Below are positions 28,201-38,000 of a stretch of 64,000 nt of DNA, piece by piece. Under the pieces are notes generated by a model, which made no database searches, had not been told where the DNA came from, and was given only the letters and a program-made list of their open reading frames with translations. The stretch covers positions 62,001-126,000 of the forward strand of contig NZ_JAHFZG010000009.1 in assembly GCF_018619475.1 (NCBI RefSeq), given 5' to 3'. The DNA is from Rhodomicrobium sp. Az07. Lineage in GTDB: Bacteria > Pseudomonadota > Alphaproteobacteria > Rhizobiales > Rhodomicrobiaceae. Within the stretch, counting starts at the first letter, position 1. Each line of letters opens with the position of its first letter. The position numbers and the translations under genes are program-made.

Positions 28201-29013
28201 ATGAAGCCGATCGACTTTGCCGATTTCCATCAGGGCGCGCTCGAAGACGATGCCGTCCGTAACAATCTGCCGTTGAGCGTCGTCGAGCGGCTGCGCGCCC
28301 AGGGCGAAGCGGGCGGCATCAGGTACTGGACGCTTGGAAATCCGGGAGCTTGCGCACTTCAGACGCCGAACTTCCCGCTGCTTCTATGCAATCTTTCGCG
28401 TGAGGAATGCCGCAGCTTCGCGGATCTGACCGCCAGTCTCGATTACCCCGGCGTTGTCGGCACGATTGACACCGCGCTTCAGTTCGCCGAACGCGCTCGC
28501 GAGCACGGGATCGTGTTTGCCGAGGAAATTCCGCAGCAGATCCTTTCGCTCGACCGAGAGCCAAACGCCCCGAGCGTCAGCGGGTTTTCTCGATTGTTGG
28601 CCGCGCCGGATCTGCCGCTTTTCCGGGAGTGGATCGCGGGCTTCATGCGCGAGGCGGTTCCCCACGACGTGAGCCCATCGGACGAACGCCTCCACGCGAC
28701 TCTTGGCGAAGGCCGCCACTGGGTGTGGATCGCGGAAGGCGTGCCGGTGTCCATGGCGGCGATCGGCCGACGCAACCGCTCGGCGGGCGCCATCAACTGC
28801 GTTTATACGCAGCCGAAATTTCGCGGGCGCGGGTACGCAGGCATGATCACCGCAGTCGTTGCGCGGAACATCTTTTCCGAAGGGCGCGCGTTTGCCTGCC
28901 TTTATGTCGACAAGCGCAATCCGGCATCCAACCGCTGTTACGCAAAACTCGGCTTCAAACCCGTGTGCGATTCCTGGCACATTGTTCGCCCGAAGCTTGG
29001 GCTTCACGAATAG
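28201..29013 (+). CDS. GNAT family N-acetyltransferase
   Basis: 270 residues from ATG 28201 (GGGGGCG ahead). The catalytic GNAT half is C-terminal (about 130-265): WVWIAEGVPVSMAAIGRR, the strand VYTQPKFRGRGYAGMITAVVA with the acetyl-CoA pyrophosphate loop RGRGYA, and LYVDKRNPASNRCYAKLGFKPV. The N-terminal half (about 1-120) is a second, degenerate GNAT-like or unknown domain. It acetylates an unknown amine. It marks the start of the host segment that separates the two phage modules. Confidence 0.87.
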   Translation: MKPIDFADFHQGALEDDAVRNNLPLSVVERLRAQGEAGGIRYWTLGNPGACALQTPNFPLLLCNLSREECRSFADLTASLDYPGVVGTIDTALQFAERAREHGIVFAEEIPQQILSLDREPNAPSVSGFSRLLAAPDLPLFREWIAGFMREAVPHDVSPSDERLHATLGEGRHWVWIAEGVPVSMAAIGRRNRSAGAINCVYTQPKFRGRGYAGMITAVVARNIFSEGRAFACLYVDKRNPASNRCYAKLGFKPVCDSWHIVRPKLGLHE

Positions 29014-29209
29014 CGCCATAAAAACAGCACTTTATGCCACTATTGCAGCTTATCTCCGATTATAGCATATCCCGACGGTGGGCCTCCCTCATCGAAGGCC
29101 GCTTTCGTATTTCGTTGCCTGAGAGAAAATCACCGTGCCCTCACTTGACACCCACGCCCGCCCGTTCCCAGTTGATAGCTCGAGCGGACAAGCCCCCCGG
29201 ACGTTGCCC

Positions 29210-29956
29210 ATGGATTTCCTGCCTTGCCTGAGCGACGCCAGCGCTTACGCATTCTTTCTCGATTTCGACGGAACGTTGACCGAGATAGCCGACACCCCCG
29301 CGGCGGTTATCGTTCACAGACACACCCGCGCCACACTCGAAAGCCTCTGCGCCAGCACGGACGGAGCCGTCGCCATCGTGACGGGCCGCGAAGTCGCCAC
29401 CATCGACAGGTTTCTCGCGCCGCTCAGTCTGCCGGTCGCGGGCGTCCACGGATACGAGGTGAGAGACGAACGCGGTCTCAGGCTCACCGAAATCTCCGAC
29501 GACGCCGCAGGCGCGCTCATCGAAAGCGCGCTTGCCGACTTCGCCGCTCAAAATCCGGGCCTTCTTCTCGAAAGAAAGCGCGGTGCTCTTGCACTCCATT
29601 ATCGCCTCCGCCCCGAGCTTGAAGCGATGTGTCTCGCGCTCGTTAGCGAACTGGCCGCACCGTTGGCCGAATACGTTCTGACGCATGGCAAGATGGTCGT
29701 CGAGCTTCGGCTGCATTGCGCAACAAAAGGCACGGCGATCGGCCTCCTGATGCAGCAACCGCCGTTCAAGGGCCGTGTCCCGTTCTTCGCGGGCGACGAT
29801 GCGACCGATGAAGACGCGTTTCTCGTCGTGAACGCGCGGGGCGGTATCACCATGAAGGTGGGACCGGGCGAGAGCGCCGCGCACTATCGCGCACCGGACG
29901 TCCCTTGCTTCCTCTCCTGGCTTTCCGCCACCGCCGACACATTCAAAGGACTTTGA
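29210..29956 (+). CDS. otsB: Trehalose-6-phosphate phosphatase
   Basis: 248 residues from ATG 29210 (MDFLPCLSDASAYAFFLDFDGTL), which matches family N-termini; a GTG at 29135 would add 25 codons. HAD-fold phosphatase: motif I DFDGTLTEI, Lys motif HGKMVVELRL, motif IV GDDATDEDAF. Removes phosphate from trehalose 6-phosphate, giving the osmoprotectant trehalose. The first gene of an operon with a GH15 enzyme (gap of five bases), otsA and glk. An AT-rich stretch at 29014-29070 probably carries the operon promoter. Confidence 0.93.
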   Translation: MDFLPCLSDASAYAFFLDFDGTLTEIADTPAAVIVHRHTRATLESLCASTDGAVAIVTGREVATIDRFLAPLSLPVAGVHGYEVRDERGLRLTEISDDAAGALIESALADFAAQNPGLLLERKRGALALHYRLRPELEAMCLALVSELAAPLAEYVLTHGKMVVELRLHCATKGTAIGLLMQQPPFKGRVPFFAGDDATDEDAFLVVNARGGITMKVGPGESAAHYRAPDVPCFLSWLSATADTFKGL

Positions 29957-29961
29957 GCTTG

Positions 29962-31758
29962 ATGTCTAATCTCGATCTGGGCCTTATTGGTAACTGCAAT
30001 ATCAGCGCCCTCGTCGACAAAAGCGCCCGTATCGTGTGGTGCTGCCTGCCGCGTTTCGATGGCGATCCGGTGTTTCATCAGCTTCTCGGAAGCGAGAGCG
30101 GCAATCCCGACGACGGCGCTTTCACGATCGAGGTGCCGGACCTGAAATCGACCGAGCAATACTACGTTCCGAACACGGCCATTCTCAAAACGGTGCTGCA
30201 TGCGGAAAGCGGCTCGGTGCAGGTCACTGACTTCATCCCTCGCTTCTCCACGCGCAACCGGCCCTTTCGCCCCAAGACGCTGATCCGCACCGTCGCCGTA
30301 AAGGACGGCTCGCCGCGCATCCGCGTCAAAATCCGGCCTCGCTTCCGCTATGGCGCGGTGGAGCCACAGATCACATCGGGCTCGAACCACATCCGCTTCA
30401 TCGGCCCCGGCATGACGGTGCGCGTTACCACCGACGCACCTGTCGACTACGTGCTGGAGGAGACTCTCTTCAATCTCACCGAACCGATCCATTTCGTGAT
30501 GGGGCCGGACGAGACGCTGGGGGACAGCGCCTTCAACATTGCCCGCGATTTTGAGGAACAGACGACCGTCTATTGGCAGAATTGGAGCGGCAGACTGTCG
30601 CTTCAGCCCGAATGGCAGGAGGCGGTGATCCGCGCGGCCATCACGCTGAAGCTGTGCTCCTACGAACCGACAGGCGCCATCGTCGCCGCTATGACGACGA
30701 GCATCCCCGAAGCGCCGGGTACGGGCCGCAACTGGGATTACCGCTATTGCTGGGTGCGTGACGCCTATTTCGTGATCCGCGCGCTGACGAGTCTCTCGGC
30801 CGGCCGAACGCTGGAGAATTATTATCGCTGGATCATGAACATCGTCGCTTCATCGGAAGAGCACATCCAGCCCGTCTATGGAATCGCGCTTGAGAAAGCT
30901 TTGCTCGAAAGCACGGCACCATGTCTGCCCGGGTTTCAGAGCGCAAGCGGCGTGGATAACCGCCCGGTGCGTGTCGGCAATCAGGCCTATGAACATTTCC
31001 AGCATGACACCTATGGAAATCTCATCCTTGGGGCGGCTCAGGCATTCATCGACAAGCGCCTCCTGACACGCGCAGGCGTGGAAGATTTCCGCCGGCTCGA
31101 ACATGTCGGCGAGCAGGCGTTCAAACTGCACGACGTGCCGGACGCCGGCATCTGGGAGCTGCGCAACCGCGCCCGCGTGCACACCTCGTCAAGCGTCATG
31201 TGCTGGGCGGCGTGCGACCGCCTGTCGAAGCTTGCCTCCTATGTCGGCGAACACAACCGGGTCGCGTTCTGGCGCGAACGAGCCGAACTTATCAGGCATA
31301 AGATTGTTACTTGCGCATGGTCGGACAAGCGCAAGGCTTTCGTTGAAAGCTTTGGCGGCGAATATCTGGACGCGAGCGTGCTTCTGATGGGAGAACTTGG
31401 ATTCATCGACGGACAGGACCCGCGCTTCCTTTCCACTGTCGCCCAGCTTGAAAGGGTTTTGGGTCGCGGGCCGTTCATGATGCGTTATGAAGCAGCCGAC
31501 GATTTCGGCGTTCCCGAGACGGCCTTCAACATCTGCGCATTCTGGCGACTCGATGCGCTGGCGCGCGTCGGAAAAAAAGAGCAGGCGCGTGAGATTTTCC
31601 AGTCTCTTTTGAACGCCCGTAACCATTTGGGACTTATGTCTGAGGATACCGATCCGGTCACGGGGGCGGCCTGGGGCAATTTCCCTCAGACTTACTCCAT
31701 GGTCGGCATCATCAACGGGGCAACGCGCCTGTCCAAGCCATGGGAGGCTTTCGTTTGA
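29962..31758 (+). CDS. Glycoside hydrolase family 15 protein (glucoamylase/trehalase-like)
   Basis: 598 residues. N-terminal beta-sandwich (LDLGLIGNCNISALVDKSARIVWCCLPRFD, about 1-220), then the (alpha/alpha)6 catalytic barrel with GTGRNWDYRYCWVRDAYFVIRAL (about 252-276) and, near the end, MSEDTDPVTGAAWGNFPQTYSMVGIINGA. These match bacterial GH15 enzymes, which release glucose from alpha-glucans; some actinobacterial members are trehalases. Placed between otsB and otsA and upstream of glucokinase, a trehalase or maltodextrin-cleaving role is likely, but the sugar specificity is inference. It overlaps the otsA start by four bases (TTGA). Confidence 0.9.
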   Translation: MSNLDLGLIGNCNISALVDKSARIVWCCLPRFDGDPVFHQLLGSESGNPDDGAFTIEVPDLKSTEQYYVPNTAILKTVLHAESGSVQVTDFIPRFSTRNRPFRPKTLIRTVAVKDGSPRIRVKIRPRFRYGAVEPQITSGSNHIRFIGPGMTVRVTTDAPVDYVLEETLFNLTEPIHFVMGPDETLGDSAFNIARDFEEQTTVYWQNWSGRLSLQPEWQEAVIRAAITLKLCSYEPTGAIVAAMTTSIPEAPGTGRNWDYRYCWVRDAYFVIRALTSLSAGRTLENYYRWIMNIVASSEEHIQPVYGIALEKALLESTAPCLPGFQSASGVDNRPVRVGNQAYEHFQHDTYGNLILGAAQAFIDKRLLTRAGVEDFRRLEHVGEQAFKLHDVPDAGIWELRNRARVHTSSSVMCWAACDRLSKLASYVGEHNRVAFWRERAELIRHKIVTCAWSDKRKAFVESFGGEYLDASVLLMGELGFIDGQDPRFLSTVAQLERVLGRGPFMMRYEAADDFGVPETAFNICAFWRLDALARVGKKEQAREIFQSLLNARNHLGLMSEDTDPVTGAAWGNFPQTYSMVGIINGATRLSKPWEAFV

Positions 31759-33143
31759 GCCGTCTCGTCATCGTTTCGAACCGTGTCGCGGATCTCGAAG
31801 CCCAGGTGCAATCCGGCGGCCTTGCGGTCGCGCTCGGCGACGCGTTGCGCACGGTCGGCGGCATCTGGTTCGGCTGGGACGGCAAGCTGGTCGAGGAAGG
31901 CGAGCCCGGGGCGGTGTCGTTGAACGTCAATGGCGCAGTCACGACCGCCACCATTCCGATGACGGAGCGGGACTACGAAGAATACTATCTCGGCTTCGCG
32001 AACAAGGTGCTCTGGCCTGTTTGCCACTACCGTCTCGACCTCGTGCAGTTCGAACCGGCCTATTTCGAAGGCTACAAGCGCGTCAACCGGAACTTCGCGA
32101 CTGCGCTCGCTCCGCTTCTTGGGCCGGACGACGTCGTCTGGGCGCATGACTACCACCTGATTTCATTCGCCAGCGAATTGCGAGCGCTTGGCGCGAAGCA
32201 GCGGCTCGGCTTCTTCCTGCATGTCCCGTTTCCGCCGCCAGAGCTGCTGCAAGCGATCCCGACGCATGAATGGCTTGTCGAGGCGCTGTTCCAGTTCGAC
32301 GTGATCGGCTTCCAGACAGAAAACGACGTCAGCAATTTCCACCGCTTCATCGAGAACCACGCAAACGGCGAAATCCTGGACGGCGACAGGGTTCGCGCTT
32401 ACGGCCGGACAGTGATCGCGCGCGCCTTTCCTATCGGCATCGATGTCGACGAATTCGCCAATGCCGCTCAAACGGCGGAGGCCGCCTCGCAGATCGAGCG
32501 GCTCAACCGCCGCACGGTGGTGCGCTCGCACATCATCGGCGTGGACCGCCTCGATTACACGAAGGGCCTGCCCGAGCGCTTCAAGGCGTTTCGCAAGTTC
32601 CTCGAAATGCACCCCGAGCACTGGAAGGCCGTGACGCTGATGCAGATCGCGCCGCCAACCCGCATCGAGGTGGAGGCCTACGCCAACATCCGCGAGGAGT
32701 TGGAAGGCCTTTCCGGCGCGATCAATGGCGAGTTCGGCGATTTCGACTGGACGCCGTTGCGCTACGTCCACCGGGCCATGCCGCGCGACACGCTGGCGGC
32801 TCTGTTCAGGGGCAGCGAGGTCGGCCTTGTCACGCCGCTTCGCGACGGCATGAACCTTGTTGCCAAGGAATACGTAGCCGCGCAGGATGAGGATGATCCA
32901 GGCGTGCTCGTGCTGTCCAAATTCGCGGGCGCGGCGGAGGAACTCGAAGAGGCGCTGATCGTGAACCCTTACGACATCGATGACATGGCGAACGCGATGC
33001 AGACCGCGCTTCGCATGCCGCTCGAAGAGCGCGTGGAGCGCCACGCCGCGCTCATATCTCGCATTCGCGCGCATGACGTCGCGTTCTGGCGCAAGAGCTT
33101 CCTCAAGGTTCTGGCCGAAGGTGCGCCGGAGGTCGTTGCGTGA
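31755..33143 (+). CDS. otsA: Trehalose-6-phosphate synthase
   Basis: 462 residues, normal length. TTG 31755 is chosen: GGGAGG lies seven bases ahead, it overlaps the upstream stop as TTGA, and it gives the family N-terminus [14 protein letters not shown] 31740 lacks a Shine-Dalgarno. GT20 retaining transferase joining UDP-glucose (or ADP/GDP-glucose) and glucose 6-phosphate. Visible motifs: [42 protein letters not shown] and [22 protein letters not shown]. Stop overlaps the glk start (GTGA). Confidence 0.95.
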   Translation: MSRLVIVSNRVADLEAQVQSGGLAVALGDALRTVGGIWFGWDGKLVEEGEPGAVSLNVNGAVTTATIPMTERDYEEYYLGFANKVLWPVCHYRLDLVQFEPAYFEGYKRVNRNFATALAPLLGPDDVVWAHDYHLISFASELRALGAKQRLGFFLHVPFPPPELLQAIPTHEWLVEALFQFDVIGFQTENDVSNFHRFIENHANGEILDGDRVRAYGRTVIARAFPIGIDVDEFANAAQTAEAASQIERLNRRTVVRSHIIGVDRLDYTKGLPERFKAFRKFLEMHPEHWKAVTLMQIAPPTRIEVEAYANIREELEGLSGAINGEFGDFDWTPLRYVHRAMPRDTLAALFRGSEVGLVTPLRDGMNLVAKEYVAAQDEDDPGVLVLSKFAGAAEELEEALIVNPYDIDDMANAMQTALRMPLEERVERHAALISRIRAHDVAFWRKSFLKVLAEGAPEVVA

Positions 33144-34060
33144 CGCCGTGGCGTCTCATCGCCGACGTGGGCGGCACGAATGTACGCTTCGCGCGCGTGT
33201 TCGATGGCCTCGTCGTCGCGGAGCGCCGCGCCTATCAGGGCGCGCGGTTCGAGAGCTTCATTCATGCCATGCGCGTCTATGCAGCCGAGACCGGCGGTTT
33301 TCGGGGCTGTGCTTCGGTTGCCATCGGCGCGGCGGGACCTGTCGAGGCCGGCGAAATCCATCTCACCAACATCGCCTGGACGATCCGCGAGGCGGAGATC
33401 GAGGCGGAGGCGGGCGCGCCTTGCACGCTGCTCAACGATGTCGAGGCGGCGGCCTATTGCGCGCTGACCTTGTCGGAGCCGGATTATGCGCTGTTGAGCG
33501 GCCCGGCACCGGACCTGAGCCGCGCAAGGCGCCTCCTCATCGCGAATATCGGCACCGGCTTCGGCGCGGCGGCGCTCTTCAAGGTGGCGAACGTCTGGGT
33601 GTCATGCCCGAGCGAGGCGGGGCATATGTCGCTGCGCCTGCCGGATGCTGCCGCCGCCGGTTTGCGATCCGCTTTTCCTTCCGTCGAGCACGCACTTTCA
33701 GGGCGCGGTATCGCCCATCTTCATGCCGCATTGCTCGGCCGCGATGACGGGCTTGGCGCGCGCAGCATCTGCGCCAATGCCGCGCACGATCCCGCAGCCG
33801 CGGCAACGGTCCGGCTTTTCGCCGAAATCACCGGAAGCGTGCTTGGCGATCTCACGCTCGCCTACACGGCATGGGATGGTGTGTTCCTCGTCGGCAGCGT
33901 GGCCAGGGGCTGCGCCGCGTTCGATCCGGGCGCGATGCGTGCAGCGTTCGAGGCGAAAGGACCAATGTCGGCCAGGCTGAAGAGAGTGCCCATCGCCCTC
34001 ATGCTGAAGGAAGACCCGGCGTTCTTCGGCCTCGCGATCGCGCCGGTTCGCGCCCGCTGA
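33140..34060 (+). CDS. glk: Glucokinase
   Basis: 306 residues, GTG start overlapping the otsA stop. Phosphorylates glucose with ATP. Phosphate-1 motif LIADVGGTNVRFARV (residues 6-20), GAAGPVEAGEIHLTNIAWTI with substrate residues, LLNDVEAAAYCA, IGTGFGAAALF and the SEAGHMSL block are those of the Glk family (ROK-related hexokinases of proteobacteria). As last gene of the trehalose operon it can return glucose, for example released by the GH15 enzyme, to glucose 6-phosphate used by OtsA. Confidence 0.93.
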   Translation: MTPWRLIADVGGTNVRFARVFDGLVVAERRAYQGARFESFIHAMRVYAAETGGFRGCASVAIGAAGPVEAGEIHLTNIAWTIREAEIEAEAGAPCTLLNDVEAAAYCALTLSEPDYALLSGPAPDLSRARRLLIANIGTGFGAAALFKVANVWVSCPSEAGHMSLRLPDAAAAGLRSAFPSVEHALSGRGIAHLHAALLGRDDGLGARSICANAAHDPAAAATVRLFAEITGSVLGDLTLAYTAWDGVFLVGSVARGCAAFDPGAMRAAFEAKGPMSARLKRVPIALMLKEDPAFFGLAIAPVRAR

Positions 34061-34224
34061 CATTTGCGGCCACGCAAAGCGGACCGCGAAGATACAGTTC
34101 GCGACAATCTGGACAATATCCCTCAAAATTGATCGATCCACGCACCGCTCGCCATGATCGGGCCGAATGGTTGCGTCAAGCCTCGCGCATTCCTCAAGCC
34201 GTTTCAGCCAGGAGCGCGGGCCGA

Positions 34225-37023
34225 ATGTTGGAAACCGAGACAGCTTCCCCACCCACGAGCCAGCCGGCTCCGACAGGCAGCGCCCCACGGCGGGTCTCGC
34301 GCATCAGGCTTTTCCTGCGCGCGGCGGTCGGCATCTCGTTCTTCAGCGTGTTGAGCCTCGTCATTGCGCTTTTCGCGTTTTCGAGCCTGCCGCAGGTGCA
34401 GGATCTCCTGTTCGACGCGCGCCCCTATTGGGCGCAGGAGATCGTCTACTGGGCAGGCTTCTACGCCATCGGCATCTTTATCTGGGCGCTGCCGCTCGTC
34501 TTCACGTCGCGGCTCCTGCTCCAGCAGAATTACGACGTTATCGGCATCGACAGCGAGGAGCGATTCAAGTTCTACATCTTCCGGCTGCCGAGCCTGTTCG
34601 TCGTCTTCGCCTTCATAGCGGTGCTGGTCGGCATCGTGGTCGCCGCGAACAACCTGCCCGTGCCCTTGCAGGATGGCGGCAACAAATACGAAGCTCCGAT
34701 CCGCAGCCTGCTCGAAACGCATCTCATCACGCTTCTCATAGCCACGGCCGTGGTGTTGGTGCTGGTGATCTTTCGCGATGTTTTCCTGCGCGGCTACGGC
34801 CGCGCCATGGCACGCCGCGAAACAAGGGATGCCGAAGGCTTCAAGCGCTCCCTGATCCGCATCGAGCGCTTCACGCGGAAGACCACGCACGACCTCGAAG
34901 GCATGGACATTCATCTGTCCGGCCTGAAACCCGCCTGGCTCGGCATGGAGACCTGGATCGCGGCGCAGCGCGTCAAGGAATTCATGTGGCGGTACATGAT
35001 CCGCCTCACGGTGTTTCTGCTGATCCTCGTCGCCATCCATTTCATGTCTTACTCTGAGACGATGCAGCGGCTGTTTTCATTCCCGGATCTGACATCCAGC
35101 CCCGGCGTTCAGCAGACGCTCGATTTCATCGGCGACACGCTCTACCTGAAACGCGCCTCGTTCCTGTTCGTGGTGTTCGGTGCGTGGCTGCCTTTCATCG
35201 CGTTCCTCGCGCTGCTCTCGAACCGCTTTCAGTTTCCGTTCATCGCGGCGATCATTGTCGTCGCCATCGGCCTTACGTTCTTCGTCGGCGACGGGCACGA
35301 CGTTCGCGTCGCCACAATAACGGAAGACCAGCGGTCGACGCTCCGCCCCGCGCGCTTCACCGACGCGGTCAAGGGCTGGAAAACCGCCAGCGGCTGGGAC
35401 GCGCGCGGTTGCGAATGGCTCGCGCCGGACGCAAAAGAGCTTGCCGATTGCCCTCGTCCCATCATCGTGTCGGGTGAAGGCGGCGGCAGCCGCGCGGCTT
35501 TCCTCCTCGCAAGCGTCCTTGGTTCGCTGGAGGACGACAGCCTCGAACAGGCGAAGACCAGCGCGGGGCGTCCTTTCCATCTTCAGCTTTTCGCAATTTC
35601 GAGCGTGTCGGGTAGTTCCGTCGGCGCGGCCTTCTACACAAGCGCGCTGAAGACGCATCAGGCGACGAGCACCGAAGATCTCAGGGCCGCTCTGTTTCGC
35701 CAGCGGCTCTGGTTCCCGAATGTTGCAACGGCCAACCTTGAGGCCGCCAACGAAGTCCGGACAAGCGGCGGCGCCGAACCGCTGACACGCGCCTTTCTTA
35801 CCGATTTCGTGGGATACAAGGATGCGCTTCAGGCCGCGCTTTCGAACGATTTCATCTCGCCGGTTTCCATCGGCTTCCTCGCCCGCGATGTGCTGACCCT
35901 GTCGCGGCTCCCCTTCGTGCTCGACAGGGCGGGCGTGCTCGAAACAGCCTGGGAGGACGCGTTCAATGGCATCTACGGCACGACGCGCGCGACATCGCCC
36001 TTGTCCGGGCCGCTTCTGGCTATGGCGCCGACGCCCGCGAGCTGGACGCCGCTTCTGTTCCTCAACGCGGCATCGAACGAAACCGGCCGCCGCGTGATCG
36101 TGACGCCGGTCAGGATGACCGAGCCGACAAAGTCCGGCGACGCGCTCTTCATCGACGCCTACGACCTGCACGAACTACTTTGCTCTCCGTATCGCGACTC
36201 GACCACGAACGCCTATCCTGCCGTCAGCACGCTCGACGAGATTTCCCGCAAATTGCCGTCGTTTTTCAGCCCGGTGGCGCGTGCGCGCTGCAAGGACAGG
36301 AAGCCGGTCTCGATCGACGTGCGCCTCAGTTCGGCCGCCGGCGTGAGTTCGCGCTCGCCCTTCGTGTCGCCGCATGCGGGCATCCGGGACAGGCGCGCGC
36401 AGATCGTCGACAGCGTGGTCGACGGCGGCTACTTCGACAATTCCGGCGCCGTGACCGCGCTCGAAATCGCCGCCGCGCTCAAGGCTGAGGATAGCAGGCT
36501 GAAGCCCTTCATTCTTCAGGTGTCGAGCGAGCCCGACTGGTTCAAGGACACGAGCGTCTGCGGCCTTGGAAGCGATCCGGGCACCAGCCCGCGCATTCCC
36601 GATCAGGCCGACTTCCGGCCCGGCGCCGCTGTGTCGGACATACTGACGTTGAATTCGACTCGCATCGCGCGCGGTTACGGCACCATCGTGGAACTGCCCG
36701 ACCGGGTGAAGCAGCTTAACGGTGGCGTCCGCTCCGTCGCGCAGATCAGCATCTGCCCGCAGCCGCGAGAAAACTTCTTCCTGAAGGAGGTCCTGAAATT
36801 CTCGAACAAGGACGAAGTCACGAAACAAAAGACTCGCGCGATGCGCATCCGAGAGAAAACCAAGGAGCTGGCGCAGTATAAAAGCGTCTCACTCAGTTGG
36901 TGGGTGTCGCCGCCTCTTCAGGCGTTTCTCGACGGGCAGATCTATTCCGCTCACAATGTGAAGACACGAAACTGCGTGCTTTCGCTGCTTCGGGAAACCG
37001 AGCCCGGAAAAGCATGCCGGTAG
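34225..37023 (+). CDS. Polytopic membrane protein with patatin-like phospholipase domain
   Basis: 932 residues from ATG 34225 (AGGAG ahead, long spacing). About seven hydrophobic helices lie in residues 28-355 (for example VGISFFSVLSLVIALFAF, LITLLIATAVVLVLVIF, FIAAIIVVAIGLTFFVG). A soluble domain follows. At about residue 417 it has the oxyanion-loop-like GEGGGSRAAF, at about 461 the elbow SGSSVGAAFY with a candidate nucleophile Ser463, and at about 732 DGGYFDNSGA, the Asp-Gly-Gly of the patatin Ser/Asp dyad. Thus a membrane-anchored acyl hydrolase acting on lipids is likely. The family of the membrane half is not recognised. It starts 164 bases after glk. Confidence 0.82.
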   Translation: MLETETASPPTSQPAPTGSAPRRVSRIRLFLRAAVGISFFSVLSLVIALFAFSSLPQVQDLLFDARPYWAQEIVYWAGFYAIGIFIWALPLVFTSRLLLQQNYDVIGIDSEERFKFYIFRLPSLFVVFAFIAVLVGIVVAANNLPVPLQDGGNKYEAPIRSLLETHLITLLIATAVVLVLVIFRDVFLRGYGRAMARRETRDAEGFKRSLIRIERFTRKTTHDLEGMDIHLSGLKPAWLGMETWIAAQRVKEFMWRYMIRLTVFLLILVAIHFMSYSETMQRLFSFPDLTSSPGVQQTLDFIGDTLYLKRASFLFVVFGAWLPFIAFLALLSNRFQFPFIAAIIVVAIGLTFFVGDGHDVRVATITEDQRSTLRPARFTDAVKGWKTASGWDARGCEWLAPDAKELADCPRPIIVSGEGGGSRAAFLLASVLGSLEDDSLEQAKTSAGRPFHLQLFAISSVSGSSVGAAFYTSALKTHQATSTEDLRAALFRQRLWFPNVATANLEAANEVRTSGGAEPLTRAFLTDFVGYKDALQAALSNDFISPVSIGFLARDVLTLSRLPFVLDRAGVLETAWEDAFNGIYGTTRATSPLSGPLLAMAPTPASWTPLLFLNAASNETGRRVIVTPVRMTEPTKSGDALFIDAYDLHELLCSPYRDSTTNAYPAVSTLDEISRKLPSFFSPVARARCKDRKPVSIDVRLSSAAGVSSRSPFVSPHAGIRDRRAQIVDSVVDGGYFDNSGAVTALEIAAALKAEDSRLKPFILQVSSEPDWFKDTSVCGLGSDPGTSPRIPDQADFRPGAAVSDILTLNSTRIARGYGTIVELPDRVKQLNGGVRSVAQISICPQPRENFFLKEVLKFSNKDEVTKQKTRAMRIREKTKELAQYKSVSLSWWVSPPLQAFLDGQIYSAHNVKTRNCVLSLLRETEPGKACR

Positions 37024-37069
37024 CATCGTTCATCCCGGCCCTCGCGTCGTCAGGCCGGGATGTAAATCA

Positions 37070-37864
37070 TTAACGGCCGTTCCAGTCCGGTTTGCGTTTC
37101 GCCAGAAACGCCGCCATACCTTCGCGAAAGTCCTCGCTCATGTAGCACATGAGGATCAGATCCTGATCGTCGGCCTGCCGCTTGGCCGCCTGGACGCGCC
37201 GCAAGCCTTCCTTGGTCGCGCGAAGCGTCAGCGGCGCGAAGCTCGCGATTTCGGTGGCGAGTTCCGTCGCGCGTGCATCGAGGGCGGAGCGGTCGGAAAC
37301 GACCTCGTTCAGAAGGCCGATGCCGAGCGCTTCGTCGGCCTCGATCAGCCGCGCGGTTAGGATCATATGCTTCACCCGCGCGACGCCGATCAAAGCCGAA
37401 AGCCGCGCGAGGTTCGCCACGGAAAGGCAATTGCCGAGCGTGCGCGCGATGGGAATGCCGAACTTCGCGTTTGCCATCCCGATGCGCAGGTCGCAGCACG
37501 CCGCGATTGCGCCGCCGCCTCCGGTGCATGCGCCCGCAATCGCTGCTATCGTCGGGACACGGCAGGTTTCGATGGCCGAAAGCACGCGCTCCATGAAGCT
37601 TTCATAACCGATGGCGTCCTCCGGCTTCTGAAACGCTCGAAACAGCGAGATGTCGGTTCCGGCGGAAAAAGCCTTGTCGCCCGCGCCCGTGATGATCAGC
37701 GCCCTTACCGACGAATCCGCGTTCGCGGCTTCGCACGCTTCGGCGAGGTTTTCGTACATCTCGAACGTGAAGGCGTTGCGTGCCTCGGCGCGATTGATCG
37801 TGATGCGGGCGATACCGTCCTCGACGGTGAAAAGGAGGGTTTGCTCCGGAAAATCGGTTTTCAT
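37070..37864 (-). CDS. Enoyl-CoA hydratase/isomerase family protein lacking the catalytic Glu pair
   Basis: 264 residues from ATG 37864; the longer upstream frame is not family-like. Crotonase fold: ITINRAEARNAF, the oxyanion-hole loop AFSAGTDISLF and IAGACTGGGGAIAACCDLRIG. In classical hydratases the two catalytic Glu (rat Glu144 and Glu164) fall at Ala119 and Ile139 here (GGGGAIA, FGIPIA). The protein therefore probably does not hydrate enoyl-CoA; other crotonase reactions such as isomerisation, thioester hydrolysis or decarboxylation are open. It is a single gene, convergent with the patatin-like gene. Confidence 0.87.
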   Translation of the reverse strand: MKTDFPEQTLLFTVEDGIARITINRAEARNAFTFEMYENLAEACEAANADSSVRALIITGAGDKAFSAGTDISLFRAFQKPEDAIGYESFMERVLSAIETCRVPTIAAIAGACTGGGGAIAACCDLRIGMANAKFGIPIARTLGNCLSVANLARLSALIGVARVKHMILTARLIEADEALGIGLLNEVVSDRSALDARATELATEIASFAPLTLRATKEGLRRVQAAKRQADDQDLILMCYMSEDFREGMAAFLAKRKPDWNGR

Positions 37865-38000
37865 GCCGTCTCGCTCATGTCCGTGATGCCGCGAATCTCG
37901 CATTCGCGGCATCACCTTGACGGATATCAGCTTCCCTGTCACGAACCCGCGCGACGCGCTGACGAAAGTAGGCTTTCGCTTTCACGTCCTGCCGGACGGC

